Source: Dysgonomonas sp. 521
GTDB lineage: Bacteria; Bacteroidota; Bacteroidia; Bacteroidales; Dysgonomonadaceae
Direction: 5' to 3'
NCBI RefSeq assembly: GCF_010501055.1
Contig: NZ_QVMO01000049.1
Span: 1 to 32,492 of the forward strand
Length of the DNA: 32,492 bases
The translations under genes and the position numbers were made by a program. Positions within the stretch are counted from its first letter, which is position 1. The number at the start of each line of letters is the position of its first letter. Under the pieces are notes generated by a model. It worked only from the letters and a program-made list of their open reading frames with translations, searched no databases and was not told where the DNA came from. Of this stretch, positions 17,546 to 25,643 are shown one piece after another.

Positions 17546-17577
17546 TTTGTGGTAATCTGCCGAATCTGTTATTTTTG
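17546..17577 (+). promoter_or_regulatory. Promoter of the M23 peptidase gene
   Basis: TTTG (17546-17549), 20 bp spacer, TATTTTTG (17570-17577), followed by a leader of about 18 nt. Good consensus match. Confidence 0.75.
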
Positions 17578-17601
17578 TACCATCAAAAGTCATAAAAACA
17601 G

Positions 17602-19290
17602 ATGAAAAAGAATATACTATTTTTGCTCTCTATATTTACAATAACAACATCTATTGCCCAAAACCCATACAGGTCGCCACTCGGCATTCCGCTTATACTC
17701 AGCGCTAATTTTGGAGAATTAAGGCCGAACCATTTCCATTCCGGAGTAGACTTGAAAACGGAAAGAGTCGTTAATAAACCCGTTTACGCAATGGCAGATG
17801 GGTATATATCACGAATATCGATATCCCCTTCGGGCTACGGGCTGGCTTTATATATAGATTATCCGGCTACTGGACAAACTAGCGTTTACGGACACTTAAA
17901 CAAATATGCGCCCAAAATAGCGGAATATGCAAAAGGCAAGCAATACGAAAACGAAAATTTCAGACTGGATGTAACACTCAACGCGCATGAGATCCCCGTA
18001 AAGAGAGGCGAATTAGTAGCCTATAGCGGAAACACCGGGTCTTCAGGCGGGCCGCATGTACATTTTGAAATAAGAAACTCTGCAGATCAGGTTGCGATTG
18101 ACCCGCTGGAGTATTACAAAGATGTGATAAACGACACCCAGGCACCGCTGATAAAAGGAATAGCTATCTATCCGTTAAATGAAAAGGGCGCCGTGGATTT
18201 TAGCCGGGACACATACAGGAAAAGGATTACAGTACTGAAAGACGGAAGTTATTCAGCACTAAAAGACACAGTTCAGGTATGGGGCCAAATCGGTATCGGA
18301 GTGAATACGAATGACAAAATGAATGGAACGACAAACATATATGGTGTCAGGAGAGTGCGTTTGTTCTGCGATGATAAAGAGATATTCTCATCCGATTTGT
18401 CAAATGTAGATTTTAGCAAAACGAGGATGATAAACAGTATGACTGATTTTGATTATTGGTACAGGAACAGAATATTTTACGAAAAATCGTTTATCGAACC
18501 CGGAAATAAATTATCCATTTACAAATCTGTAAATAACGGATATATAGACATAAAGGAAGAACGTATCTATAACCTCCGGTACGAACTGGAAGATATATAT
18601 GGCAATCAGACTGATTACTCATTTTGCGTAAAAGGCAGGGAGCAAACGATTCCTCAAAAAAGACGCTGCACACAGATGATGAAATGGAATCAGGATAATG
18701 AGTATTCATCGGATTTGTTCTCTCTGAATATCCCGAAAGAATATTTATATGACGATATATGCTTTATGCTTAATAGCTATCCTTCAGCCAAATATCTATC
18801 CGATTTATTCGAAGTAAACGACACATACATACCATTGCATGATTATTGCAATATGACAATCAAACTGAACAAGGATTCGCTATCAAACAAATCGCAATAT
18901 GGCATTGTCCGCATCAATGGCAATAAAGAAAACTGGATAGGTGGCACATACAACGATAGTCATATAACCGGACGTATACGCGAATTGGGCGGTACATATA
19001 CAATAAGCACAGATACCAAAGCCCCTGTAATTACCCCTGTGCAACCGGAAAGATGGACGAGGCAGGCTGAGATAAAAATCAAATTATCGGACGACAAGAG
19101 TGGTATATCGTCATTCAAAGGCACAATAGACGGATCCTTTGCCCTATTCGAAAATGATGTAAAATCGCCGGTCTATTCTTATAAGTTTGACCCGGAAAGG
19201 CTAAAAAAAGGACAGGTGCATAAACTCGTATTTACTGCAACTGATGCCTGCGGCAACACTTCCAGCTATGAATATGAATTTAAATATTAG
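17602..19290 (+). CDS. Secreted M23 (LytM-type) metallopeptidase
   Basis: 562 residues. Signal peptide MKKNILFLLSIFTITTSIAQ, so exported to the periplasm. The peptidase domain is at about 30-175. Zinc ligands of the LytM fold are present: H46 and D50 (HFHSGVD), then H152 and H154 (GGPHVHFE); H98 in VYGHLN fits the usual middle motif. Such enzymes cut peptide cross-links of peptidoglycan; all key residues are kept, so it should be active rather than an EnvC/NlpD-like activator. The remaining 380 residues are beta-rich with Ig-like segments, including TDTKAPVITPVQPERW and DDKSGISSFKGTIDG near the C-terminus, possibly for substrate or envelope binding. Own promoter; convergent with the threonine aldolase, stops 10 bp apart. 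Confidence 0.92.
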   Translation: MKKNILFLLSIFTITTSIAQNPYRSPLGIPLILSANFGELRPNHFHSGVDLKTERVVNKPVYAMADGYISRISISPSGYGLALYIDYPATGQTSVYGHLNKYAPKIAEYAKGKQYENENFRLDVTLNAHEIPVKRGELVAYSGNTGSSGGPHVHFEIRNSADQVAIDPLEYYKDVINDTQAPLIKGIAIYPLNEKGAVDFSRDTYRKRITVLKDGSYSALKDTVQVWGQIGIGVNTNDKMNGTTNIYGVRRVRLFCDDKEIFSSDLSNVDFSKTRMINSMTDFDYWYRNRIFYEKSFIEPGNKLSIYKSVNNGYIDIKEERIYNLRYELEDIYGNQTDYSFCVKGREQTIPQKRRCTQMMKWNQDNEYSSDLFSLNIPKEYLYDDICFMLNSYPSAKYLSDLFEVNDTYIPLHDYCNMTIKLNKDSLSNKSQYGIVRINGNKENWIGGTYNDSHITGRIRELGGTYTISTDTKAPVITPVQPERWTRQAEIKIKLSDDKSGISSFKGTIDGSFALFENDVKSPVYSYKFDPERLKKGQVHKLVFTATDACGNTSSYEYEFKY

Positions 19291-19300
19291 AAATAAAGCT

Positions 19301-20326
19301 TTATAGGCCGGACAAATCTTCAATAAACCTGTCTACTACATCTTCCGGCGTAGCCCACGATGTGATGAACCGTGCCACTGAGTAATCTTCATCAACAATA
19401 CTCCAGATGAGGAATGCATATTGTTCTTGCAATACCCTGATTAGTTTATTGGGCAGTATAGGGAATATCTGATTTGTATCCGAACCGGTCAGCATCGAAT
19501 ATCCGAGGGATGTAAAAGCCTCCGATATCTTTGCCGCCATCTTGTTGGCATGAGCAGCCAGGTCAAATATTAAATTATTTTGAAGTAGTTGTTCGAACTG
19601 AACACCCATCGTCCTGCCTTTAGCCGTCAATGCGCCACGTTGCTTCAGATGGTACTTGAAATCCTTATCTATATCCGGATTAGAGATAACGACAGCCTCC
19701 CCTAACAATGCTCCGCATTTTGTCCCGCCGATATAAAACACATCTGTCGATGCAGCGACATCAGCCAGGGTCAAATCATTCGATGGCGCTGTAAGTGCCA
19801 TAGGCAAACGTGCGCCATCCATGAATAGGATAAGGTCATTTTCTTTACAAAAAGAATAGAGTTCCGTCAATTCGTTTTTAGTATATACAGTCCCTAACTC
19901 TGTAGAATTTGAAATATATACAACTCTTGTACGGACTACATGATGTCCCCGCAGCTTATTCAAAAAAGGTTTAATATCTTTAGGGCTAAGTTTTCCGTTT
20001 TGGGTATTTGCGGCTTCTACCTTATGACCCGTCGCCTCTATAGCTCCGGCCTCATTCACATATATATGCCCTGTACAGGCTGCAACAACGGATTCGAAAG
20101 GGCGTAAGATAGATGACAAAACGACCAGATTCGCTAAAGTTCCGCCGGATATCATGTGTACACCTACATCAGGGTTCTGTGTCAATTGACGGATGATTTG
20201 TACAGCATGCTGCGTATGTTCATCATCGCCATAACCGGCTTGTTGTATAAAATTATGCTCTGTAAGAGACTTCAAGATGGAGGGATGGCAACCCTCCGAA
20301 TAATCATTGGCAAAACTATATTTCAT
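19301..20326 (-). CDS. ltaE: Low-specificity L-threonine aldolase
   Basis: 341 residues, the usual length. A cytosolic PLP enzyme that cleaves threonine or allo-threonine to glycine and acetaldehyde. It belongs to the beta-eliminating lyase/aspartate aminotransferase fold. K203 in IGGTKCGALLGEA is the Schiff-base lysine, D170 in FMDGARLPMA binds the PLP ring nitrogen, and SGGTLANL (about 60-67) is the phosphate-side loop. N-terminal FANDYSEGCHPSILKSL is typical of the family. The start is the first ATG. A near-consensus -7 (TATATTTA) is seen about 35 bp upstream. The gene follows a terminator for the upstream unit, so it is probably transcribed alone. Stereopreference (L or L-allo) cannot be told. 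Confidence 0.93.
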   Translation of the reverse strand: MKYSFANDYSEGCHPSILKSLTEHNFIQQAGYGDDEHTQHAVQIIRQLTQNPDVGVHMISGGTLANLVVLSSILRPFESVVAACTGHIYVNEAGAIEATGHKVEAANTQNGKLSPKDIKPFLNKLRGHHVVRTRVVYISNSTELGTVYTKNELTELYSFCKENDLILFMDGARLPMALTAPSNDLTLADVAASTDVFYIGGTKCGALLGEAVVISNPDIDKDFKYHLKQRGALTAKGRTMGVQFEQLLQNNLIFDLAAHANKMAAKISEAFTSLGYSMLTGSDTNQIFPILPNKLIRVLQEQYAFLIWSIVDEDYSVARFITSWATPEDVVDRFIEDLSGL

Positions 20327-20400
20327 CTTCCCGTTAGTTAAATATTTTCGGGATGTAAATATAATCAGTAAAAAGGGATATTATTATAGTTTTCCCTAAA

Positions 20401-20427
20401 AAAGAAAAACACCCTGTCGAAGGATGT
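20401..20427 (-). terminator. Terminator of the 20443-21379 unit
   Basis: On the minus strand ACATCC/GGGTGT (one G-U pair, loop TTCGACA) followed by TTTTTCTTTTTT. Separates the two-gene unknown unit from the aldolase gene. Confidence 0.65.
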
Positions 20428-20442
20428 CTTTTGTTGTAAATA

Positions 20443-20853
20443 TCAAACCGTTATGTCATGCAATGAAATTTCCCGTACTTTAATGTCCGCCATTACAACA
20501 TTCATATCAATATCATGGGTAATCTCTTGTATATGGCTCTGATTTCTCAAGCCTCTGTTAAGTTTAAGAGCTAAGATTGTTTTGTCGGCAAAAGTATCAA
20601 TCCTCTTAAACGGCAAAGGTAGAATTTCATGCTTATAGAGTTTTTCCACCTCTATTGTACGGGTTTCTTTATTTTTTACCCAGACCAGAACTGTTTTAAT
20701 CTTAGTGAATGAGCTCCTTATAGTCAAATCCGTAATTAGGATTTCATAACATCCGACTTGCTTCGATAGCTGGCTCCCATTATCACTAATAGTATATCCT
20801 GCCTTGTTTATCTCTTTGATATACTTTTTTATATATGGAGAATATTTTTTCAT
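20443..20853 (-). CDS. Hypothetical protein, second gene of a two-gene unit
   Basis: 136 residues from ATG 20853; another ATG two codons earlier (20859) is equally possible. No family recognised, no signal peptide and no membrane segment, so cytoplasmic. The N-terminus is basic and helical (KKYSPYIKKYIKEINKAGY), followed by alternating beta segments (CYEILITDLTIRSSF, IKTVLVWVKN, KTILALKL). There are no obvious catalytic residues. It begins about 50 bp after the upstream gene's stop on the same strand, with no terminator between, and ends at a hairpin terminator. Function unknown. Confidence 0.65.
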   Translation of the reverse strand: MKKYSPYIKKYIKEINKAGYTISDNGSQLSKQVGCYEILITDLTIRSSFTKIKTVLVWVKNKETRTIEVEKLYKHEILPLPFKRIDTFADKTILALKLNRGLRNQSHIQEITHDIDMNVVMADIKVREISLHDITV

Positions 20854-20905
20854 GAGCATAAATATAAGAAATGGTTGAAAAAGATTACTTTAAAAACAGA
20901 ACCTT

Positions 20906-21379
20906 TCACACAATCATCTGACTCGCTTTATCCTTAACCCCTCTCACATAACCTTCAAAAAAGAATGGGATATTATCTTCTTGTCCGTTCTCAAAACGCC
21001 CTTTTACCTTTTCATAGGCTAACAACGACATTTCAAATTCAGGTTGTCCCGTTACCAATACGGGTTGTTCCAAACGATCATACCAATAATATTGTCCACC
21101 AAAATTCGTCCTTGCTACTTCAAATACATAAGCTCCAATTTTTATTATCATTTTTCGCTTTGTATCGCTATCAGCTTTTTTATAAAACTCTACACTGTCC
21201 TCAATTATCTGATCTACTTCATACAGGCTATGCACACTAAAATCAAGCACAGTGTCATCTCTGAATTGTTTTACCAACAAACCGGCATTAGCGGACATCT
21301 CCTCAGCAAACTGCTGACGATCCTCCTCTGAAACTTGTACTACTTTTTTATTTCTTCTAAAGAAATCAAAGAATCCCAT
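20906..21379 (-). CDS. Hypothetical protein, first gene of a two-gene unit
   Basis: 157 residues from the ATG before GFFDFFRRNKK. The frame stays open to an earlier ATG at 21448, but that extension (FYGNIFKICVYGSPELSIKSID) does not look like a natural N-terminus. MGFFDFFRRNKK is an amphipathic membrane-binding-like start common in small cytosolic proteins. The body is acidic, with LYEVDQIIEDSVEFYKKADSDTKRKMIIKIGAYVFEVARTNFGGQYYWYDRLEQPVLVTGQP. The GAYVFEVARTNFGG stretch and following aromatic residues recall immunity or DUF3806-like proteins, but I cannot assign a family. No toxin or secretion gene is near. Confidence 0.65.
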   Translation of the reverse strand: MGFFDFFRRNKKVVQVSEEDRQQFAEEMSANAGLLVKQFRDDTVLDFSVHSLYEVDQIIEDSVEFYKKADSDTKRKMIIKIGAYVFEVARTNFGGQYYWYDRLEQPVLVTGQPEFEMSLLAYEKVKGRFENGQEDNIPFFFEGYVRGVKDKASQMIV

Positions 21380-21961
21380 ATCGATGGATTTAATACTCAG
21401 CTCTGGAGAGCCGTAAACACAAATTTTAAATATATTTCCATAAAACAATCATACAGCATATAAAGTTTACAGGAAAACGTATTTATTTTTTTACTTTAAA
21501 TTATATCAATTTACACCAATGAAACAGAAAAAATAATAAATAAAACTATATAATATTCTTTCTGTTTATAAGTCTAAATCAATAAATCTAAATTACAAGA
21601 TAAACAAGGAACATCTTATATACAAAAGATGTATCCTCTTCTTTTCATGTTAACGTCCGGCAACACACGAGTAACACCAAGGCATAAAGCCTTTCTACAT
21701 ATTCACCCCAACCTGAGTCTTCAAAACAATACAACTCACCCTGTAAAGAAAGAACATTCCCTTAATCTAAATTTTTTTTCTAAGATTATTTGCTTTACAG
21801 CTGCACTCAAGCAGACTCCAAGTAGTACTTTTCGGGCCAAAATATTGGCAAAAAAGACGGCTAAACATAGTATTATATCAAATCTGTACATAATGTATAG
21901 CTTTGGGGTCTACAAATTTAGCGTATTAAGTTAATTAAACAAATTTTTACAGATAAAATTT
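21380..21961. other. Gene-free AT-rich spacer
   Basis: No believable gene on either strand. A 101-codon open frame (21629-21934, plus strand) has no promoter, no family resemblance and low-complexity composition. A small hairpin AAGGC/GCCTT occurs around 21680. The stretch may contain the promoter of the 20906 gene, but no clear TAnnTTTG box was found. It is followed directly by two repeats. Confidence 0.5.
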
Positions 21962-22159
21962 AGAGCCTGTTTAAATTTTATTCGTTCAAATTTTTAGAAT
22001 TGTTTTGAGATAATCTTTCTTTCCTCGAAGCGATAGCAGCGGGCTACCAGAACTGAGCGAAAGAGAAAAATCATCCGATTTTGATACGATGGCTCGGATA
22101 AAACGGCAGAAAGCATCGGATAATACCGAAAAAAATATATATTTACATATTCAAAAATA
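21962..22159 (+). repeat. Hybrid A/B repeat, no right terminus
   Basis: Starts with the family B terminus AGAGCCTGTTTAAATTTTA but continues with the family A interior (attcgttcaaatttttaga, cctcgaagcgatagcagcgggct). The remainder (atccgattttgatacgatgg...) is unique in the window. No inverted right end is seen before the next element starts at 22160, suggesting truncation by, or recombination with, that copy. Confidence 0.7.
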
Positions 22160-22372
22160 AGAAACTGTTTAAATTTTATTCGTTCAAATTTTTAGAGATG
22201 TTTTAGAGATGTTTTTTTCTTCCTCGAAACGATAATAGCGGGCTATTTACATACGCTTCGCTCCTGTGACCGTTGGTTGAGTTGAGAGAAAGAAAAAACA
22301 GACTAAAACAGACTAAAAATGAACGAAGAAAAAGGTATAATAAAATATTCGTATAAAATTTAAACAGTTTCT
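22160..22372 (+). repeat. Family A MITE-like repeat, long form (213 bp)
   Basis: Termini AGAAACTGTTTAAATTTTA and TAAAATTTAAACAGTTTCT are perfect complements. Both ends share the same T-to-A change relative to the copy at 8578, so the pair co-varies. Contains the 30-bp internal block (about 22249-22277). Ends 25 bp before the cytidylyltransferase fusion gene. Confidence 0.9.
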
Positions 22373-22397
22373 AAATTGCTTTATAGTTAGATTATAA

Positions 22398-23534
22398 ATG
22401 AAAAAAGTTTTTGTTAGTGGATGCTATGATATGCTCCACAGTGGACATGTAGCATTCTTTGAAGAAGCTGCCGGTTATGGAGATTTATATGTAGGGATCG
22501 GCTCGGATAAAACTATCAGTGAGCTCAAGGCGCGTAAAACAGTCAATAATGAACAAGAACGCCTCTACATGATAAAGTCGTTGAAATTCGTTAAAGACGC
22601 GTGGATTAATAGCGGAAATGGACTGATGGACTTTGTGCATGAGATGGAAGCCCTCAAACCCGATATCTTCTTCGTTAACAGCGATGGACATAGTGCCCTG
22701 AAAGAACAGCTCTGTAAAGATTTAGGCATACAATATGTCGTTAGCCAACGGATTCCGCACGGCGGACTACCTCCACGTTCGACCACAGCACTAAGGGAAG
22801 AATGCCGCATACCATATCGTATAGACTTAGCCGGAGGATGGCTCGATCAACCAAACGTAAGCGGCTTATACCCGGGTCCTGTATTGACAATTTCGATAGA
22901 GCCCGATTATGAGTTCAATGATCGCAGCGGTATGTCTACCAGTTCCCGCAAGAAAGCGATCGAACTATGGCAAGTAGACATTCCCGCCGGAGACAAGGAA
23001 AAGCTCGCAAAAACCCTGTTCTGCTTCGAAAACCCTCCCGGCACAAAATACGTCAGCGGATCACAAGACTCACTTGGAATCGTATTACCGGGACTTAACA
23101 GATTGCATTATGATGGAGATTTTTGGCCAGCCGAAATTGAAAAAGTATTAGATGATGAAATACTATCCTGGATAGAAAAACGGCTATGGCTGGTACCTCT
23201 GTACCCGCGCCACAATGACTATGATGTACTCTCCAACACCGATATAACTACAGAAAAAGCAAAGGCGCTGAGTTTAGCGGCGGATAAGGCATGGAAAGCC
23301 TTAAAAGAAAAAGATATCCGGCTATTCGGCGAATCCGTAAGAGAAAGCTTCGAAGCACAGATTGCGATGTATCCACACATGGTATCAAGCGACATCTTTG
23401 ATGTAATAAGTAAATACAAAGATCAGGCATTAGGATGGAAATTAAGCGGTGCCGGAGGCGGAGGCTACCTTACATTTGTAAGCGAAAAACCTATCGAGAA
23501 TGCCATACAGATAAGAATAAGAAGAGCTGAATAA
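22398..23534 (+). CDS. Cytidylyltransferase-GHMP kinase fusion protein
   Basis: 378 residues, two domains. Residues 1-125: nucleotidyltransferase of the glycerol-3-phosphate/heptose type, with HSGH (14-17), VGIGSD and the closing RSTT (127-130). Residues about 137-378: GHMP-type sugar kinase resembling D-glycero-D-manno-heptose-7-phosphate kinase, with RIDLAGGWLDQP (motif 1), SGSQDSLGI (matching the GKQDQY region of HddA), and KLSGAGGGGYLTF (motif 3). The phosphate loop (motif 2, usually GLGSSS) is poorly kept as SGMSTSS (177-183). The expected role is making a nucleotide-activated sugar for capsule, LPS or glycoprotein, but no glycan genes are nearby. The start is the first ATG, directly after a family A repeat. 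A strong terminator follows, so monocistronic. Confidence 0.85.
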   Translation: MKKVFVSGCYDMLHSGHVAFFEEAAGYGDLYVGIGSDKTISELKARKTVNNEQERLYMIKSLKFVKDAWINSGNGLMDFVHEMEALKPDIFFVNSDGHSALKEQLCKDLGIQYVVSQRIPHGGLPPRSTTALREECRIPYRIDLAGGWLDQPNVSGLYPGPVLTISIEPDYEFNDRSGMSTSSRKKAIELWQVDIPAGDKEKLAKTLFCFENPPGTKYVSGSQDSLGIVLPGLNRLHYDGDFWPAEIEKVLDDEILSWIEKRLWLVPLYPRHNDYDVLSNTDITTEKAKALSLAADKAWKALKEKDIRLFGESVRESFEAQIAMYPHMVSSDIFDVISKYKDQALGWKLSGAGGGGYLTFVSEKPIENAIQIRIRRAE

Positions 23535-23565
23535 AGATAATCTACATTGAATAAAGAAAATAGGT

Positions 23566-23608
23566 AATTGTCATTGCAGATCAAGTCTGCAATGACAATT
23601 GTCTTTTT
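23566..23608 (+). terminator. Terminator of the cytidylyltransferase fusion gene
   Basis: Perfect 15-bp stem AATTGTCATTGCAGA (23566-23580)/TCTGCAATGACAATT (23586-23600), loop TCAAG, then GTCTTTTT. Confidence 0.9.
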
Positions 23609-23618
23609 AGTAGCCAAA

Positions 23619-23735
23619 AGCCCGATATCCGGGCTATCACCACCTAAATTTTCGTTAATTTAATATAAAAGACCCTATATAAAAAGCATTATTGCCAAAA
23701 TTGCTAGACCAAAATTTGGTATATCAGTATTTTTG
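23619..23735 (+). promoter_or_regulatory. Upstream region of the surface lipoprotein gene
   Basis: Three signals in order: hairpin AGCCCG/CGGGCT (23619-23624 and 23630-23635); near-palindrome ACCAAA-A-TTTGGT (23708-23720); and the -7 box TATTTTTG (23728-23735). The palindrome occupies the space where the -33 and spacer would be, as an operator might. Leader about 50 nt. Confidence 0.4.
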
Positions 23736-23794
23736 TCTCCAATAATAAAAATCCACCTAAAAGAGAGAAATAATACTAATTTAAATTTACCCTT

Positions 23795-25441
23795 ATGAAC
23801 AAGAGAATCCTTAACTGTGTCCTGCTATTGTTTTCATTAGCATTGTTCACAGCATGTAGTGATGACGATGACAAATCAAGCAAAGCACAGATTACAAAAA
23901 TGACATTCGAAGACGCGATAGTCATTACACAACCGGAGATTGACGGCACAAATATTACTTTTTATGTAAATCCGGATGCGACAAGTGAAGAGCTAAGTAA
24001 ACTGGTTCCTACTATCGAAATTTCAGCTAAAGCAAGCATCGACCCGGCATCGGGCACGGCGGTCGACTTTTCGGAAGGCAGCGCTAAGTTTACAGTGACG
24101 GCAGAGGATGACACACAGGTCATCTATACTGTCAATTGCATGAAGTTTAACGACACCGGTTCTTCTATTTTACGCATGACGTTTGATGACCCTATCGTTG
24201 TTAAACAACCGGTAATCGACGGCACAAACATAATCTTCTATGTAAAAGGCACTGCCGTGGGCGAAGACATGGAAAAACTAATACCAACCATTGAAATATC
24301 GAAGGATGCGGCTATAGATCCGGCTTCCGGCTCTGAGGTGGATTTCTCGGATGGTATCGTTAAATTCACAGTAACCGGTAAAGATGGGGCTGAAACGATT
24401 TACACGGCTATATGTGTGAAAAGCAGCAATGTAGAATCGGCAATTATCAGTATGACATTTGACAACCCGGTAGTTACCCAGCAACCGGTAATTAATGGCA
24501 CTGATATAGTATTCTTTATCGCGGACGACGCAACACTAAGCGACATACAGGAACTGGTACCGACTATTAATATATCAGAAAAAGCAACAGTAGATCCAGC
24601 TCCGGGAACAGCCGTAGACTTTTCGAATGGTTCTGTGGAATTTACAGTAACCGCGGGAGATGGCACTACCAAGACAATATACAACGTATCTTTCTGGCAA
24701 AACAAATACGGATTTGAAGACTGGATCGTAGAAAATCCGCAAGCAAGCGAATCTCTATTCTTTTATGCTCCGGTAGGGGGCTGGACCAGCAGTAATACAG
24801 GAGCCGCATATCTGAAAGGTATGGGATATACCACACAAGTAGCTGTTACAAAAACAGATGACGCGCACTCAGGCACGGGGGCAGCCAGAATAGAGACATT
24901 GGATACAAAAGGCGGTAATATATTCGGCATCAGGATACCTAAAGTAACCACCGGGACCTTATATACAGGCAAGTTTATTACAGACACCAAAAATACGCTG
25001 AACAGCACTAAATTTGGTGCAGTGTATAACAAAAAACCGATGACAGTAAAAGGTTATTACAAATATACTCCGGGAGAAGTGTTCTACCGTTGTCCGGATA
25101 CAAAAAAGATCAACGAGACGGTGGTCGAAGACGGCACTATCGATGAATGTTCAATCAACGCCATTCTGTATGAAATAGAGACTGATGCTGATTACCTGAC
25201 AGGCGTAGATGCTTACAAATCCGATAAATTAGTTGCCATCGGCCAGCTTCAGGATGGAACAGCAAAAGCACAATACACCCAGTTCAGCATCGATATGGAA
25301 TATAAGGCTGACAAGCAATATGATCCTGCGAAGAAATACCGTTTCGCTATTATATGCTCATCAAGCAAGTATGGCGATACATTTAGCGGGGCACCGGGTA
25401 GTGTATTATATATAGACGATATAGAAATAATATCAGAATAA
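23795..25441 (+). CDS. Surface lipoprotein with three DUF5018-like repeats and a PCMD-like domain
   Basis: 548 residues. Lipoprotein signal with lipidated C21 (LFTAC) followed by SDDDD, the acidic export signal that sends Bacteroidota lipoproteins to the cell surface. Three tandem Ig-like repeats of about 91 residues follow (33-115, 124-207, 216-299), each ITKMTFE-x-PEIDGTNITFYV-x-LVPTIEIS-x-IDPASG-x-DFS-x-FTVTA-x-IYTV, resembling DUF5018. From about 304 a larger beta domain starts GFEDWIVENPQASESLFFYAPVGGWTSSNTGAAYLKG, matching the putative carbohydrate metabolism domain (PCMD). PCMD proteins are linked to glycan binding. No SusC/SusD partner is next to it, so this is not a standard PUL. The first ATG is used. 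Confidence 0.88.
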   Translation: MNKRILNCVLLLFSLALFTACSDDDDKSSKAQITKMTFEDAIVITQPEIDGTNITFYVNPDATSEELSKLVPTIEISAKASIDPASGTAVDFSEGSAKFTVTAEDDTQVIYTVNCMKFNDTGSSILRMTFDDPIVVKQPVIDGTNIIFYVKGTAVGEDMEKLIPTIEISKDAAIDPASGSEVDFSDGIVKFTVTGKDGAETIYTAICVKSSNVESAIISMTFDNPVVTQQPVINGTDIVFFIADDATLSDIQELVPTINISEKATVDPAPGTAVDFSNGSVEFTVTAGDGTTKTIYNVSFWQNKYGFEDWIVENPQASESLFFYAPVGGWTSSNTGAAYLKGMGYTTQVAVTKTDDAHSGTGAARIETLDTKGGNIFGIRIPKVTTGTLYTGKFITDTKNTLNSTKFGAVYNKKPMTVKGYYKYTPGEVFYRCPDTKKINETVVEDGTIDECSINAILYEIETDADYLTGVDAYKSDKLVAIGQLQDGTAKAQYTQFSIDMEYKADKQYDPAKKYRFAIICSSSKYGDTFSGAPGSVLYIDDIEIISE

Positions 25442-25465
25442 GCAATACGATAAAAGTAAGAAAGG

Positions 25466-25618
25466 GGGTGTCTCAAAAGTAAAACATCTCTATCAAATTG
25501 TTACTCTCTTTGTCATTCTGAGTGCAACGAAGAATCTTGACCTACCAGATACGAGATGTTTCACTCCGTTCAACATGACAAAAAGATATGAAAAATACTT
25601 TTGAGACACCCTCTTTTT
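25466..25618. repeat. Inverted-repeat element with GGGTGTCTCAAAAGTA ends, likely terminator
   Basis: Perfect 16-bp inverted termini (25466-25481 and 25596-25611) enclose a GTCATTCTGA...AACATGACAAA unit related to 918-1037. The right end is followed by CTCTTTTTTT, so the folded RNA can terminate the lipoprotein gene; the Gfo/Idh/MocA gene converges from the other side. Such 'gggtgtctcaaaa' units are frequent in Bacteroidota. Confidence 0.75.
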
Positions 25619-25643
25619 TTATGCTTACTTATTAGGGCTCAGT

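Noticed and set aside
21629..21934. 101-codon open frame on the plus strand
   Set aside because: No promoter, low-complexity composition, no recognisable domain; too weak to call a gene.
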